Shown: one piece after another, positions 1 to 7,122 of the stretch
Layout of the letters: each line of letters starts with the position of its first letter
Numbering within the stretch: position 1 is the first letter of the stretch
Origin: Actinomycetes bacterium
GTDB taxonomy: Bacteria > Actinomycetota > Actinomycetes > Mycobacteriales > Mycobacteriaceae
NCBI GenBank assembly: GCA_023416315.1
Contig: JAEZIA010000087.1
Coordinates: 1-22,268 of the forward strand
DNA: 22,268 bases
Direction of reading: 5' to 3'
Notes under the pieces: generated by a model
Told to the model about the DNA's origin: nothing
Database searches by the model: none
Seen by the model: only the letters and a program-made list of their open reading frames with translations
Position numbers and translations under genes: made by a program

Positions 1-2216
1 GCCGCGGCCAGTGCCGCGCCACCGTTGACCAGCGCCTCCAGGAAGGCCTGCGGGCCATCGATCGAGGCGTTGATGATTGCCTGCAGGGCCAGACCCAGGT
101 TCACGTCGATGTTGCCGAACGCCTGAACCAGAGCGTTGATGAACGCCTCTGGGTTCGGGAACGCCTCGAGCGCCGCCTGGAACGCCGCCGACAAGGCACT
201 CAGCGGATTGCCGAGCGCATCGAGCAGTGCCTCAAAACCGGTGAGCCCAGCGGCAATTCCGGCCTGGATCGTGTCGGCCAGCTGCCCGGTGAACGTGGTG
301 AACGCGTCGGCGATGATACCCAGCGTCGGGTTGACCGCCGCGAACGCGCCGACGAGTGCATTGACGAACGCCTCGGGGCTCGGGAAGTTGGCCAAGGCTG
401 CGTTGAATGCCGCGGCCAGTGCCGCGCCGCCGTTGACCAGCGCCTCCAGGAAGGCCTGCGGGCCATCGATCGAGGCGTTGATGATTGCCTGCAGGGCCAG
501 ACCCAGGTTCACGTCGATGTTGCCGAACGCCTGAACCAGAGCGTTGAAGAACGCCGCCGGGTTCGGGAACGCCTCCAGCGCCGCCTGGAACGCCGCGAAC
601 AGCGCACTGGCCGGGTTGCCGAGCGCATCGAGCAGCGCCTCAAAACCGGTGAGCCCGGCCGCAATTCCGGCCTGAATCGTCTCCGCCAGCTGACCCGTGA
701 ACGTGGTAAGCGCATTCGCGAGCACCCCGAGAGTCGGGTTGATCGCCGTGAACGCGCCGACCAGTGCATTGACGAACGCCTCCGGGCTCGGGAAGTTGGC
801 CAAGGCTGCGTTGAACGCCGCGGCCAGTGCCGCACCACCGTTGACCAGCGCGTCGACGAAGCCGTCCAGCCCGTTGACTCCCAGCTCGAGCGCGGCCTGC
901 AGGGCCAGCCCCAGGTTCACGTCGATGTTGGTGAAGGCCTGAACCAGTGCGTTGAAGAACGCCTCCGGGTTCGGGAACGCCTCGAGTACGGCCTGGAAGG
1001 CTGCCGCCAGCGCACTGGCCGGGTTGCCGAGCGCATCGAGCAGCGCCTCAAAACCGGTGAGCCCGGCCGCAATTCCGGCCTGAATGGTGTCGGCCAGCTG
1101 ACCCGTGAACGTGGTGAACGCGTCGGCCAGGATGCCCAGCGTCGGGTTGATCGCCGCGAACGCGCCGACGAGTGCATCGACGAACGCCTGCGGGCTCGGG
1201 AAGTTGGCCAAGGCTGCGTTGAATGCCGCGGCCAGTGCCGCGCCACCGTTGACCAGCGCCTGCAGGAATGCCTGCGGGCCGTCGATCGAGGCGTTGATGA
1301 TTGCCTGCAGGGCCAGACCCAGGTTCACGTCGATGTTGCCGAACGCCTGAACCAGAGCGTCGATGAACGCCTGCGGGTTCGGGAACGCCTCCAGCGCCGC
1401 CTGGAACGCCGCGAACAGCGCGCTGGCCGGGTTGCCGAGCGCATCCAGCAGCGCCTCAAAACCGGTGAGCCCGGCCGCAATTCCGGCCTGGATCGTGTCG
1501 GCCAGCTGCCCGGTGAAGGTGGTGAACGCGTCGGCCAACACGCCCAGGGTCGGGTTGATCGCCGCCAGCGCACCGGTGAGTGCGGCCACGAACGCCTCCG
1601 GGCTCGGGAATTCGCCCAGAGCCGCGTTGAATGCGGCCGCCAGAGTCACACCCCCGTCGACCAGAGCCTGGAGGAGGTCCCCGACGCTATTGATCTCTGC
1701 GCCCAGCGCGAGCGCCAACTGCAGACCCAGTTCGGCGTTGATGTCGGTGAACGCCTGGACCAAGGTGCTGATGAACGCCGCCGGGTTCGGGAACGCCTCC
1801 AGAGCCGCCTCGATGGCGAGCGCGAGTGCGCTGCCACTGTCAGCCAGTGCGGTGAGCACCGCCGTAAACATGTCGACCTTGGCCGTGATCGCGGCCTGGA
1901 GGACATCACCCAGGGCACCGGTGACATTGGTGATCACGCTGGCCACGATGCCCAGCGTCGGGTTGACCGCGGCGAGCGCAGCTTCGAAGGCCGCCGCGAA
2001 CTCGGCCGGCGAGGGGAAGCCGGCCACCGCGGCATTGAACGCCGCAGCCAATGCGGCGCCGCCGGCGATCAGGGCGTCGGCCAGGGCCTGTGCGTCGAGA
2101 TTCAAACCGAGATTCAATGCGGCGTTCAGCGCGGCCTGGATCGCCAGCCCGAGATTGACGTCGACATTGGCGAAAGCCTCGACGACCGCGTTGATGAACG
2201 CTTGCGGGGTGGGGAA
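1..2216 (-). repeat. Tandem 408-bp coding repeats (136-aa units), six copies visible
   Basis: Unit boundaries, taken at the FP(N/T)P codons, fall at 2216, 1793, 1385, 977, 569 and 161, so the spacing is 423, 408, 408, 408 and 408 bp. The last copy is cut by the window edge. The four left-hand copies are nearly identical at DNA level over long stretches; for example positions 1-60 and 409-468 differ at very few bases. Copies nearer the N-terminus are more diverged. In-frame length (a multiple of three) keeps the protein open through copy-number change. The pattern fits recent expansion or gene conversion toward the C-terminal side. Confidence 0.92.
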
Positions 2217-2597
2217 CGCGGCGATGGCGTTGTCGACCGCCTGGGCGAGCGTGCTGGCACCGTCGAGCAGACCGTCGACGACGGACTGCAGAGCGGTGTT
2301 GCCTGCACCGATGCCGGCGATCAGGGTCTCCTGAAGGGCGTCACCGAACTCGGTGATCGCGGTGGCCGCAGCGCCATTGAGGGCATTGAGTCCACCACGG
2401 ACGCCGTTCCAACCCTCGTTGATGGCTTGGATCACGTCTTCGAGTGCGGACAGTGAAACGTCGGCGAGTGCCGACATGGCGCGATCACGCGCCAGGTGCA
2501 GATCCGGCGGTGTTACCTGTATGGGCGCCAGCACAATCGCGCTGGCCCCGAAGACTGCCACCCCCGCGGTCAGATACGACCGAACAGCAACGTCCAT
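1..2597 (-). CDS. Alanine-rich secreted-type protein of 136-residue tandem repeats (partial, C-terminus beyond the window)
   Basis: An open frame reads leftward from ATG at 2597 to the window edge, 865 codons without a stop. The start is chosen because GAAGGGGAAG sits just upstream and a signal-like N-terminus follows (MDVAVRSY, then a hydrophobic stretch to about residue 26). Residues 1-127 form a leader region; its end resembles the last part of a repeat. From residue 128 on the protein is tandem repeats: one of 141 residues, four of exactly 136, and a partial sixth. Each 136-residue unit has two related halves of 61 and 75 residues, both opening with FP(N/S)PxAF. Composition is Ala, Leu, Phe, Asn, Gly, Asp and Glu; the last 625 visible residues hold no Lys or Arg. 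I do not recognise the family. PE/PPE-like surface proteins have comparable low complexity, but no PE or PPE motif is visible. Export to the cell envelope is inference. Confidence 0.85.
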   Translation of the reverse strand, partial: MDVAVRSYLTAGVAVFGASAIVLAPIQVTPPDLHLARDRAMSALADVSLSALEDVIQAINEGWNGVRGGLNALNGAAATAITEFGDALQETLIAGIGAGNTALQSVVDGLLDGASTLAQAVDNAIAAFPTPQAFINAVVEAFANVDVNLGLAIQAALNAALNLGLNLDAQALADALIAGGAALAAAFNAAVAGFPSPAEFAAAFEAALAAVNPTLGIVASVITNVTGALGDVLQAAITAKVDMFTAVLTALADSGSALALAIEAALEAFPNPAAFISTLVQAFTDINAELGLQLALALGAEINSVGDLLQALVDGGVTLAAAFNAALGEFPSPEAFVAALTGALAAINPTLGVLADAFTTFTGQLADTIQAGIAAGLTGFEALLDALGNPASALFAAFQAALEAFPNPQAFIDALVQAFGNIDVNLGLALQAIINASIDGPQAFLQALVNGGAALAAAFNAALANFPSPQAFVDALVGAFAAINPTLGILADAFTTFTGQLADTIQAGIAAGLTGFEALLDALGNPASALAAAFQAVLEAFPNPEAFFNALVQAFTNIDVNLGLALQAALELGVNGLDGFVDALVNGGAALAAAFNAALANFPSPEAFVNALVGAFTAINPTLGVLANALTTFTGQLAETIQAGIAAGLTGFEALLDALGNPASALFAAFQAALEAFPNPAAFFNALVQAFGNIDVNLGLALQAIINASIDGPQAFLEALVNGGAALAAAFNAALANFPSPEAFVNALVGAFAAVNPTLGIIADAFTTFTGQLADTIQAGIAAGLTGFEALLDALGNPLSALSAAFQAALEAFPNPEAFINALVQAFGNIDVNLGLALQAIINASIDGPQAFLEALVNGGAALAA

Positions 2598-2635
2598 GAC
2601 TTCCCCTTCAAAATGGCTGTGCCCCGACATCGGCG

Positions 2636-2665
2636 AACATACCTGAGAAGAACCTAAGTAGCCAA
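2636..2665 (-). promoter_or_regulatory. Possible promoter for the repeat-protein gene
   Basis: On the minus strand TTGGCT (2665-2660) is followed after 18 nt by TATGTT (2641-2636), matching a loose mycobacterial -35 and a TANNNT -10. The -10 lies about 38 nt upstream of the ATG at 2597. The flanking DNA (about 2650-2790) is noticeably AT-rich compared with the rest of the window, as expected near a promoter. No start-site evidence exists, so this is a weak call. Confidence 0.3.
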
Positions 2666-3572
2666 GCGTTAGCTCTCAGTTTTTTGACGTTGCTGTGGCA
2701 TTAAACTTGCGTGACCAATTTAAATTAGCTGGATCGAAATTAACCGGACCTATTTGACGTACATGCAGATAATGTTTGAGCAAAGATTGGTACCTCTGCT
2801 CTTCCGCGGTCGCCCGCACTGGAGTTGCTACGCCTACGCCGACCGCGAGATACCGCCGTGAACTCGGCAGATTCCACACGAGCCCGCCGCGCTCGACCCG
2901 GCGCCGACGCCGGTCTCGGCGCATTGACGCCCGCGAAAAGTCGTGAGCTAGGCGAACGATCAGCAAGTACTTCTAGCCAGCAGGTATCCGATGAGGCAGT
3001 TCGCTGTCACCGGCCCGCCACAGCCAGCGGTGCCGAAAAATTTCATCGCGACGCGCGCGTGCGACACGCCGCATGGCCGCCTCCCTGGCCCAGCCCGGCC
3101 GTCAGTGCCGTCACCGAGCGCTGGCCCAAGTGAGTTTGCAGACAGAGGTTTGAAACATTCCGCGGCGGGGAACATCGCGGTCTACGCGGTTCGGCGTGAA
3201 GTCACAGGTAGGCACGGCGCCGAGGACACAGGTCGCAGGCCTGAAATGCGTGGTCGGCATTACCCATCCGACCCGTCATAGGAATTCGCTGTATTCAGCG
3301 TTCCCGCGAAATTCGGCGCACCAATCAAGTTAACTGCAGCGTTTTAATGCGCGAGCAGAGCGCGGCGCAACCTGAGAATTCCTCAGAGCCGCCCGTTGAC
3401 TGCTGGCATCGACCAGCAAACGGATCGGCACGATGCGCCGGCAGGCTTCCGGCACGTCGGCTCCCCTGAAGTGAGACATCTAATACCCGTCCTGCGCGGG
3501 AATTAACCACGGTGCAGAAAGCAGCTCTCACCAGGCATGGCGGCGCGATGGGTCGGTACGGGCAGCACGCAG

Positions 3573-3596
3573 GCGCGCGCCGCGGCGCACGCGCGC
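3573..3596 (-). terminator. GC-rich hairpin downstream of the acyl-CoA dehydrogenase gene
   Basis: Perfect 7-bp arms GCGCGCG (3573-3579) and CGCGCGC (3590-3596) surround a 10-nt loop, beginning 11 nt after the stop codon of the leftward gene ending at 3608. There is no U-tract, which is common for mycobacterial terminators but lowers certainty. Confidence 0.4.
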
Positions 3597-3607
3597 AGAT
3601 CGAGCCG

Positions 3608-4786
3608 CTACTTGGAGCGAGGCAGGCCCAGCACCTGCTGGGCGATGATGTTCCGCTGGATCTCCGAGGTACCCCCGGCGATCGTTCCTGAGAAGCTGCG
3701 GGCGTGGCGCTCGAACCAGCTCGCGAAGTAGTGGTCCAGGTTCATATGCGCGTACGGGCCGGTGCTGGACGGATGTACCAGTCCATCGGATCCGCTGGCC
3801 GACAACGCGTATTCGGACGCCCGCAGTTCGGCCTCCGAGCCGAACAGCTTGACCACCGACACCGAGGCCACGTCGGTTTCCCCGCGGGCGGCCTTGGCCA
3901 GTCCGGAGGACCCCATCAGGCGCAGCGCCTGGTAGTCCATGATCATCGACGCATACTGGTCCTTTTCCAGTGGTGTCTTCGGCTCGAAGTCGCCGATCAT
4001 GTTGGCGATGCGGTCGGCGAAGCCGAGCCACATCATCGTGCGCTCGTGGCCGAGCGATCCGTTGGCCACTCCCCAGCCCCCGCCCAACGGGCCGACCAGG
4101 TTTTCGGCCGGGACCCGGACGTCGGTGAAGAACACCTCGTTGAAGTCTTTGTCGTCGATCCCGCAGATCGACGCGAACGGCCGGCAGACCACACCGGGCA
4201 GATCGGTCGGGATCAGCAGCACGCTGATGCCCTTGTGCTTGGGGGCATCCGGGTCGGTCCGCACGAACGTCAGCAGGAAGTCGGCATCGTGGGCGCCCGA
4301 GGTCCACACCTTCTGGCCGTTGACCACGAAGTGGTCCCCAGCTCGGACGGCGCGGGTGCGCAGGGACGCCAGGTCCGATCCCGCGCTCGGCTCACTCATG
4401 CCCAGTGACGCGGTCTTCTCGCCCTTGAGCACCGGCACCGCCCATTGGCGCTTCTGCTCGTCGGATCCGAACGAGATCAGCGACGCGGCAATGATATTCA
4501 CGCCCTGCGGATTGAAGCTGTGGTAGATCCGCCGCTTGCAGAGCTCCTCGAGGTGGACGAACTGCTGCAGGATCGACGCGTTGCGGCCGCCGAATTCGGG
4601 TGGTTGCCCTGGCAGCAGCCAGCCGTTGTCGAACAGCAGCCGCTGCCACCGCCGGGCCCAGGCCGGCATGTGCGACACCGACCGTGGCCGCTCCAGGGTC
4701 TCCGCCTCACTGGGCAGGTTGGCGTCGAGGAACGCGCTGAACTCGTCGCGGAACGACTCGACTTCGGGATCGAAGGACAATTGCAT
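3608..4786 (-). CDS. Acyl-CoA dehydrogenase, putative catalytic subunit of a heteromeric FadE pair
   Basis: A 392-residue flavoprotein of the acyl-CoA dehydrogenase family, expected to introduce an alpha,beta double bond into an acyl-CoA using FAD. Visible motifs are GMSEPSAGSD (129-138) and VWTSGAHDAD (160-169) for FAD and substrate binding, and the C-terminal GGTSEIQRNIIAQQ. At the position of the medium-chain catalytic Glu (the residue before GT) there is Gly. A Glu at residue 248 in GHERTMM instead matches the position used by isovaleryl-CoA dehydrogenase and by FadE26-type (ChsE4) steroid enzymes, so it is the likely base. The ATG directly abuts the TAG of the 330-aa gene upstream, with GGGGAG as ribosome binding site. 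That coupling suggests an alpha2beta2 complex like FadE26-FadE27 or FadE28-FadE29. The substrate is unknown; a steroid-like or branched acyl-CoA is inference. Confidence 0.9.
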   Translation of the reverse strand: MQLSFDPEVESFRDEFSAFLDANLPSEAETLERPRSVSHMPAWARRWQRLLFDNGWLLPGQPPEFGGRNASILQQFVHLEELCKRRIYHSFNPQGVNIIAASLISFGSDEQKRQWAVPVLKGEKTASLGMSEPSAGSDLASLRTRAVRAGDHFVVNGQKVWTSGAHDADFLLTFVRTDPDAPKHKGISVLLIPTDLPGVVCRPFASICGIDDKDFNEVFFTDVRVPAENLVGPLGGGWGVANGSLGHERTMMWLGFADRIANMIGDFEPKTPLEKDQYASMIMDYQALRLMGSSGLAKAARGETDVASVSVVKLFGSEAELRASEYALSASGSDGLVHPSSTGPYAHMNLDHYFASWFERHARSFSGTIAGGTSEIQRNIIAQQVLGLPRSK

Positions 4787-5779
4787 CTAGAGCTCCCCGT
4801 ACTCGTCGGCGATCACGGCGCGGTGTTCGGCGGCGCCGCCCAGCATGAGCTCACCGGCCTTGGCGCGCTTGAGGGCGAATTGGACGTCGTTCTCCCACGT
4901 GAAGCCCATGGCGCCGAACAGCTGCAGTCCGTGCCGGAAGACCACCGACTGGCAATCGCCTGCCGCCGCCTTCGCCATCGCTGCCGCCAGCCGGCGACGC
5001 GGGTCGTCGGCGCTGATGGTCAGCGCGGCGAAATAGCAAAGGGCACGGGCCCGTTCGATCGCGACGTGCATGTCGACCGCCTTGTGCTGCACGGCCTGGA
5101 ACGAGCCGATCGGCACCCCAAACTGATGGCGATCCCGCACATGCTGCAGCGCCAGGTCGAGGACCCGCTGACAGGCGCCGACCGTGGTGATCGCGAGCCC
5201 GGTCAACGCGACGTGACGGGCCCGCTCGGCGTCGGCGTGGACCCGGTCGTCGTCGGACACCACCACACCGGGGAGCGTGATATCGGCGACGTGCATCACC
5301 GGGTCGAAGACCGGCACCCGGGTGATCGTGGCGACGGCGGCGTCGATGAGGAAGACCCCGGCGTCGGTGACCACGGCGAGCTTCTGCGCCCGATCACCGT
5401 CGAGCACGTACCGGGAGGTGCCGGTGAGCAGCCAGCCGCCGGCATCGCGGTGCGCGGAGATCCCGTCGTAGACCGCCGTGCCCGCCTGCAGCGGGTCATA
5501 GCGATCGCCGGCCAACGGCGCGAACTGGGTCAGGGTGGCCAGGAACGGCGTCGGGTCGGTGGCGCGGCCGAACTCCTCCAGCACGATCGCCAGTTCGACC
5601 GCATTCTCCGGTTCGGCCAATTCGGTCCAACCGGCTTCGACGTAGGACTCCCACAGCGGAGTCGGGTCCACGCCATCCTCGGCGATACCGCGGATCAACG
5701 AGGCGGGGCACTGCTTGGCCACCGCATCCCGCACGGTGTCTTGCCACAACCGCTGATCAGCATCGAATTCCAGTAGCAC
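4787..5779 (-). CDS. Acyl-CoA dehydrogenase-like protein, putative non-catalytic partner subunit
   Basis: A 330-residue protein starting with GTG at 5779, preceded by AGGAGG six nt upstream. The C-terminal half is clearly acyl-CoA dehydrogenase: RDRHQFGVPIGSFQAVQH (215-232), with the Arg/Phe pattern that contacts FAD across the dimer, then HGLQLFGAMGFTWENDVQ (283-300). The middle beta-domain is short and lacks the TEPxxGSD and WxTS motifs that hold FAD and substrate. No Glu is present at either known catalytic position; the C-terminus is LMLGGAAEHR. It is shorter than a normal FadE (about 380-400). This is the pattern of the smaller subunit in mycobacterial heterotetrameric dehydrogenases. 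It is first in a two-gene operon with zero spacing to the catalytic partner. Its promoter must lie in the 227-bp divergent region beside the amidohydrolase operon. Confidence 0.87.
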   Translation of the reverse strand: MLLEFDADQRLWQDTVRDAVAKQCPASLIRGIAEDGVDPTPLWESYVEAGWTELAEPENAVELAIVLEEFGRATDPTPFLATLTQFAPLAGDRYDPLQAGTAVYDGISAHRDAGGWLLTGTSRYVLDGDRAQKLAVVTDAGVFLIDAAVATITRVPVFDPVMHVADITLPGVVVSDDDRVHADAERARHVALTGLAITTVGACQRVLDLALQHVRDRHQFGVPIGSFQAVQHKAVDMHVAIERARALCYFAALTISADDPRRRLAAAMAKAAAGDCQSVVFRHGLQLFGAMGFTWENDVQFALKRAKAGELMLGGAAEHRAVIADEYGEL

Positions 5780-5809
5780 CGCTGCCTCCTGCCCGGATGG
5801 CAGCAGGAT

Positions 5810-5835
5810 CGAACGGAAATTGAATTCTCCATTCG
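5810..5835. promoter_or_regulatory. Imperfect 26-bp palindrome in the divergent intergenic region
   Basis: Arms CGAACGGA (5810-5817) and TCCATTCG (5828-5835) pair at seven of eight positions, with an AT-rich centre; nine of thirteen pairs match over the whole site. It lies 30 bp upstream of the GTG at 5779, in the only non-coding DNA between two divergent catabolic operons, where a regulator could control both. Candidate operator only. Confidence 0.35.
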
Positions 5836-5953
5836 TGCGCCATCGGTTCTCCCAAGACGGTATCGCACTCTACCGGCTGATTTGCTTGCTGCCTACGGTC
5901 GGTTGAGGCAAAGTGGTAACGAGGTTCTACTCTCAGTCGCGAGAACAGTATTC

Positions 5954-5981
5954 TTGTCGTTGAAGAACTCGGATTTACACT
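5954..5981 (+). promoter_or_regulatory. Candidate promoter of the amidohydrolase operon
   Basis: TTGTCG (5954-5959) and TACACT (5976-5981) are separated by 16 nt and fit a mycobacterial SigA-type promoter. The -10 ends about 28 nt before the GTG start, leaving room for the GGAAGG ribosome site at 5996-6001. An alternative -10, TATTCT, lies at 5949-5954 without a good -35. Confidence 0.35.
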
Positions 5982-6009
5982 CTGGATCGATCACCGGAAG
6001 GCGGTTGTG

Positions 6010-7101
6010 GTGATAGAGCACCGCGACGGGACCACCACTCCCGTCATCGACGCGAGCGTGCACATCTTCTTCGGGTCGACCCCCGAGTTGCGCGGCGTGA
6101 TGCGGGAGCCGTTCAAGAGCCGCGGCTTCCCCGACTACGAGATGGACTGGTACGGCGCACCAGGCGGCGAATACCTCGAGGGGACGCGCGGACCGGACCG
6201 CCAGTACCCCGGATCCGACCCCGGGTTCGTCGCCAAGCAGCTGTTCGACGATCGCGGCGTTGACGTGGCGGTGCTGCATCCGATGGGCCGGGGCATCATG
6301 CCCGACCGGCACCTGGGCACCGCGATCCTGGCCGCCCACAACGAGATGCTGGTGTCGCGCTGGCTGGACCACCCCGAATTCGGTGATCGATTCCGCGGCA
6401 CCATCCGGGTCAACCCCGACGACATCCGCGGCGCGCTGCGCGAGATCGACAAGTACAAGGACCACCCGCGCGTGGTGCAGATCGGTATCCCGCTGCAGTC
6501 CCGGGAGCTGTACGGCAAGCCCCAGTTCTGGGAGCTGTGGCAGGCGGCGGTCGACGCGGGCCTGCCGGTGGCCACCCACATCGAGACCGGCGAAGGTATC
6601 GCCTACCCGCCGACCCCGTCCGGACACACCAGGACCTACGAGCAGTACCTGGGCTTCATGTCGCTGAACTACATCTACCACCTGATGAACCTGATCGCCG
6701 AAGGCGTCTTTGAGCGGTGGCCGGATCTGAAATTTGTGTTCGCCGACGGCGCCGGCGACATGATGACGCCGTTCATGTGGCGGATGGACTGCTTCGGGCG
6801 GCCGCACCTGGAGCAGACGCCGTGGGCGCCGAAGATGCCCAGCGACTACCTGCCCGGGCATGTCCATTTCATCCACAACAGCCTCGACGGACCGGGCGAT
6901 GCCGAGTTCGCCGACGAATGGCTGTCGTTCACCGGCAAGGAGGACATGCTCATGTTCGGCTCGAGTTATCCGCACTGGCACTGCGGCGATGTCCTCGCCC
7001 TGCCCGCCGCGTGGACCCCCGAACAGCGGGAGAAAGTGTGCTGGCGCAATGCTGCGCGGCTCTACGGCATAGACATCCCGGCCGGGCTGGCCGCACAGTA
7101 G
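6010..7101 (+). CDS. Amidohydrolase-2 family protein with degenerate metal-binding site (possible pseudoenzyme subunit)
   Basis: About 363 residues (364 if the adjacent GTG at 6007 is used); both GTGs are served by GGAAGG at 5996-6001, and the second has the better 8-nt spacing. The fold is recognisable by its similarity to the next gene: ATHIETG, an MTPFMWRMD segment, and the MLMFGSSYPHW block near the C-terminus. Three positions expected to bind metal are changed (numbering from 6007). The N-terminal DxDxH is DASVH (15-19). The His in the VEHAF block of the next protein is replaced, with ADG here (246-248). The catalytic Asp of the SSDYPH block is Ser320 (GSSYPH). His191 is kept. Family members such as ACMSD-like decarboxylases and hydrolases need these ligands, so this copy may be inactive or structural, perhaps pairing with the intact paralogue 21 bp downstream. 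It opens the operon running through 9569. Confidence 0.87.
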   Translation: MIEHRDGTTTPVIDASVHIFFGSTPELRGVMREPFKSRGFPDYEMDWYGAPGGEYLEGTRGPDRQYPGSDPGFVAKQLFDDRGVDVAVLHPMGRGIMPDRHLGTAILAAHNEMLVSRWLDHPEFGDRFRGTIRVNPDDIRGALREIDKYKDHPRVVQIGIPLQSRELYGKPQFWELWQAAVDAGLPVATHIETGEGIAYPPTPSGHTRTYEQYLGFMSLNYIYHLMNLIAEGVFERWPDLKFVFADGAGDMMTPFMWRMDCFGRPHLEQTPWAPKMPSDYLPGHVHFIHNSLDGPGDAEFADEWLSFTGKEDMLMFGSSYPHWHCGDVLALPAAWTPEQREKVCWRNAARLYGIDIPAGLAAQ

Positions 7102-7122
7102 ACGTGAGCTGAGGAGACCACG

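Larger units (their letters stand above)
2598..3607. other. Roughly 1-kb intergenic stretch without a convincing gene
   Basis: Short open frames occur on both strands, but they are Arg/Pro-rich GC-driven frames with no recognisable motif, so none is called. Positions about 2650-2790 are AT-rich. Several small inverted repeats are visible: 2901-2922 (7-bp arms GCGCCGA/TCGGCGC), 3287-3300 (CGCTG/CAGCG) and 3372-3386 (CTGAG/CTCAG). It separates a gene starting leftward at 2597 from one ending at 3608, so it must carry the promoter of the former and the terminator of the latter. A small RNA or a decayed gene cannot be excluded by eye. Confidence 0.55.

Noticed and set aside
1..2216. CRISPR array or insertion sequence as explanation for the repeats
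   Set aside because: The repeats are contiguous, 408 bp and in one reading frame without spacers, and show no transposase or terminal inverted repeats.
136..2334. Long plus-strand open frames (for example 136-534, 1105-1350, 1363-2334) rich in Ala, Ser and Asn
   Set aside because: They are antisense readings of the 408-bp repeats. The minus frame has a start, ribosome site, signal-like N-terminus and 865 open codons, and the plus frames recur only because the repeat does.
1..2597. PE-PGRS or PPE family membership of the repeat protein
   Set aside because: No PE or PPE dipeptide domain at the N-terminus and no GGAGG-type PGRS repeats; only the general low complexity is similar.
2825..3281. 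Small open frames in the 1-kb gap on both strands
   Set aside because: Arg/Pro-rich, no motif, mutually overlapping on both strands, and no ribosome site seen; best explained by high GC.
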